Origin: JABWCE01 sp964617955
GTDB lineage: Bacteria > Bacteroidota > Bacteroidia > NS11-12g > UBA9320
Assembly: GCA_964617955.1 (NCBI GenBank)
Contig: CAZTXB010000001.1
Coordinates: 124,001-188,000, forward strand
DNA length: 64,000 bases
Direction of reading: 5' to 3'
The position numbers and the translations under genes were made by a program. This document shows positions 63,157 to 64,000 of the stretch, one piece after another. The notes beneath the pieces were generated by a model that did no database searches, was not told the origin of the DNA, and worked only from the letters and a program-made list of their open reading frames with translations. How positions within the stretch are numbered: the stretch's first letter is position 1; every line of letters begins with the position of its first letter.

Positions 63157-64000
63157 ATGTCTAAAAACCTTGTTATTGTAGAGTCGCCGGCAAAGGCTAA
63201 AACCATTGAAAAATTTCTAGGGTCTGATTTTCAGGTTAAGTCCTGTTTTGGACATATTCGCGACCTTCACAAAGGGGATGATGCCATAGATATAGCCAAT
63301 AAATTCACGCCGAAGTATGTCATTCCGGAAGACAAAACGGCCGTAGTAAACGAGCTTAAAAAATTGTCCAAAAAAGCTGACATGGTTTGGTTAGCTTCGG
63401 ACGAGGACCGGGAAGGAGAAGCCATATCCTGGCATCTTTATGAGGTGCTTGGACTCACCCTGGAAAAATCAAAACGCATTGTTTTTCATGAAATCACCAA
63501 GCCTGCTATTTTAAAAGCAATTGAGAACCCTCGCAACATCGACAAAAACCTGGTTGATGCTCAACAAGCGCGTCGTTTGCTCGACCGTTTGGTGGGGTTT
63601 GAATTATCACCGGTACTATGGAAAAAGGTTAAACCTTCTTTATCTGCCGGTAGAGTGCAAAGTGTGGCAGTTAGGCTTGTGGTTGAAAGAGAAAGGGAAA
63701 TTATTGGTTTTAAGGTCAGTTCAGCGTTTAGGATTGTCGCCGAATTTGAATTTAAAAATAAAAAATTCAATGCGGAATTGCCAAGGCGTTTTGAAAAAAA
63801 AGAAGACGCTCTGAAGTTCCTTGAAAGTTGCATTGGATCTGATTTTGTAGTGAAAGGGGTTGAGGTAAAACCAGCCACTCGAAAGCCGGCCGCACCCTTT
63901 ACCACATCAACCTTGCAGCAGGAAGCGAGTCGTAAACTTGGCTATTCTGTTTCTCAAACCATGACCCTTGCTCAAAGATTATACGAGTCAGGCCATATCA
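63157..64000 (+). CDS. topA: DNA topoisomerase I, 5' part (cut by window end)
   Basis: The visible 281 codons start at ATG 63157, eight bases after the protease stop. The Toprim domain is evident: NLVIVESPAKAKTIEKFLG and the acidic triad region DEDREGEAISWH near residue 87. The next landmark, LSAGRVQSVAVR, belongs to the central fold. The active-site tyrosine (RTDS-type motif) lies just beyond the end. The enzyme relaxes negatively supercoiled DNA. Confidence 0.93.
   Translation, partial: MSKNLVIVESPAKAKTIEKFLGSDFQVKSCFGHIRDLHKGDDAIDIANKFTPKYVIPEDKTAVVNELKKLSKKADMVWLASDEDREGEAISWHLYEVLGLTLEKSKRIVFHEITKPAILKAIENPRNIDKNLVDAQQARRLLDRLVGFELSPVLWKKVKPSLSAGRVQSVAVRLVVEREREIIGFKVSSAFRIVAEFEFKNKKFNAELPRRFEKKEDALKFLESCIGSDFVVKGVEVKPATRKPAAPFTTSTLQQEASRKLGYSVSQTMTLAQRLYESGHI

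Noticed and set aside
1..64000. CRISPR arrays, tRNA or rRNA genes
   Set aside because: No spaced direct repeats and no cloverleaf or rRNA-like sequence were seen in the gaps between genes.

Overview
The window comes from a member of the Bacteroidota, most likely a free-living Cytophagia/Chitinophagia/Sphingobacteriia-type bacterium with gliding-type secretion. The evidence is: at least five proteins with a Por/type IX secretion (T9SS) C-terminal sorting domain; the T9SS protein PorD inside the block bamD-rpoZ-coaBC-porD; a complete alternative complex III (ACIII) operon; and the Bacteroidota promoter element TAnnTTTG a few bases upstream of many start codons. The DNA is moderately A+T-rich. 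No rRNA, tRNA, CRISPR array, prophage or intact insertion sequence was seen. One small non-autonomous element (MITE-like, 235 bp, 7-bp target duplication) lies at 26192-26426.

Layout. 0.2-14.4 kb: a large PKD-repeat T9SS adhesin-like protein; a short plus-strand run (cytochrome c lipoprotein, DsbA-family oxidoreductase, NTF2-like protein, membrane J-protein); then minus-strand genes for a small lipoprotein, a Tudor-like protein, an ABC-F ATPase, a BNR/VPS10-type T9SS protein, a second small T9SS protein, and a CAP-domain lipoprotein with a shorter relative beside it. 14.6-26.1 kb: metabolism and housekeeping (cytochrome c, FtcD, a WD/beta-barrel surface protein, ornithine aminotransferase, lipid kinase, DUF4159, YdeI-like, SRPBCC, M24 peptidase, DUF4846 lipoprotein). 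26.2-39.4 kb is the most accessory-looking part: the MITE, a TPR-caspase protein, a two-component-propeller sensor fused to a class III adenylate cyclase, homocysteine methyltransferase, then a propeller histidine kinase, its LytTR response regulator, an unrecognised secreted protein and two tandem small peptides sharing a leader-like N-terminus that ends in GGG, each followed by a related stem-loop. 39.4-50.1 kb: an ABC exporter, a lipoprotein, a GH19 chitinase with five internal repeats, bamD-rpoZ-coaBC-porD, a thioesterase and arginase. 50.2-58.2 kb: actABCDEF, closed by a strong terminator and not followed by cytochrome oxidase genes. 58.2-64 kb: a lysozyme-like protein, recN, an M43 metalloprotease with T9SS domain, and the 5' part of topA, cut by the window end.

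How the parts fit together: ACIII moves electrons from quinol to cytochrome c or an oxidase encoded elsewhere. Arginase and ornithine aminotransferase, at separate loci, form an arginine-to-glutamate-semialdehyde route, and FtcD does the last step of histidine breakdown. BamD and PorD serve outer-membrane assembly and T9SS export of the sorting-domain proteins. The best candidate for an undescribed system is 33.5-39.3 kb: a LytS-like kinase, a LytTR regulator, a secreted protein and tandem GGG peptides, formally like a peptide-pheromone or peptide-export circuit but with no dedicated peptidase-exporter visible. A second candidate is the neighbouring pair of caspase protein and sensor-adenylate cyclase.
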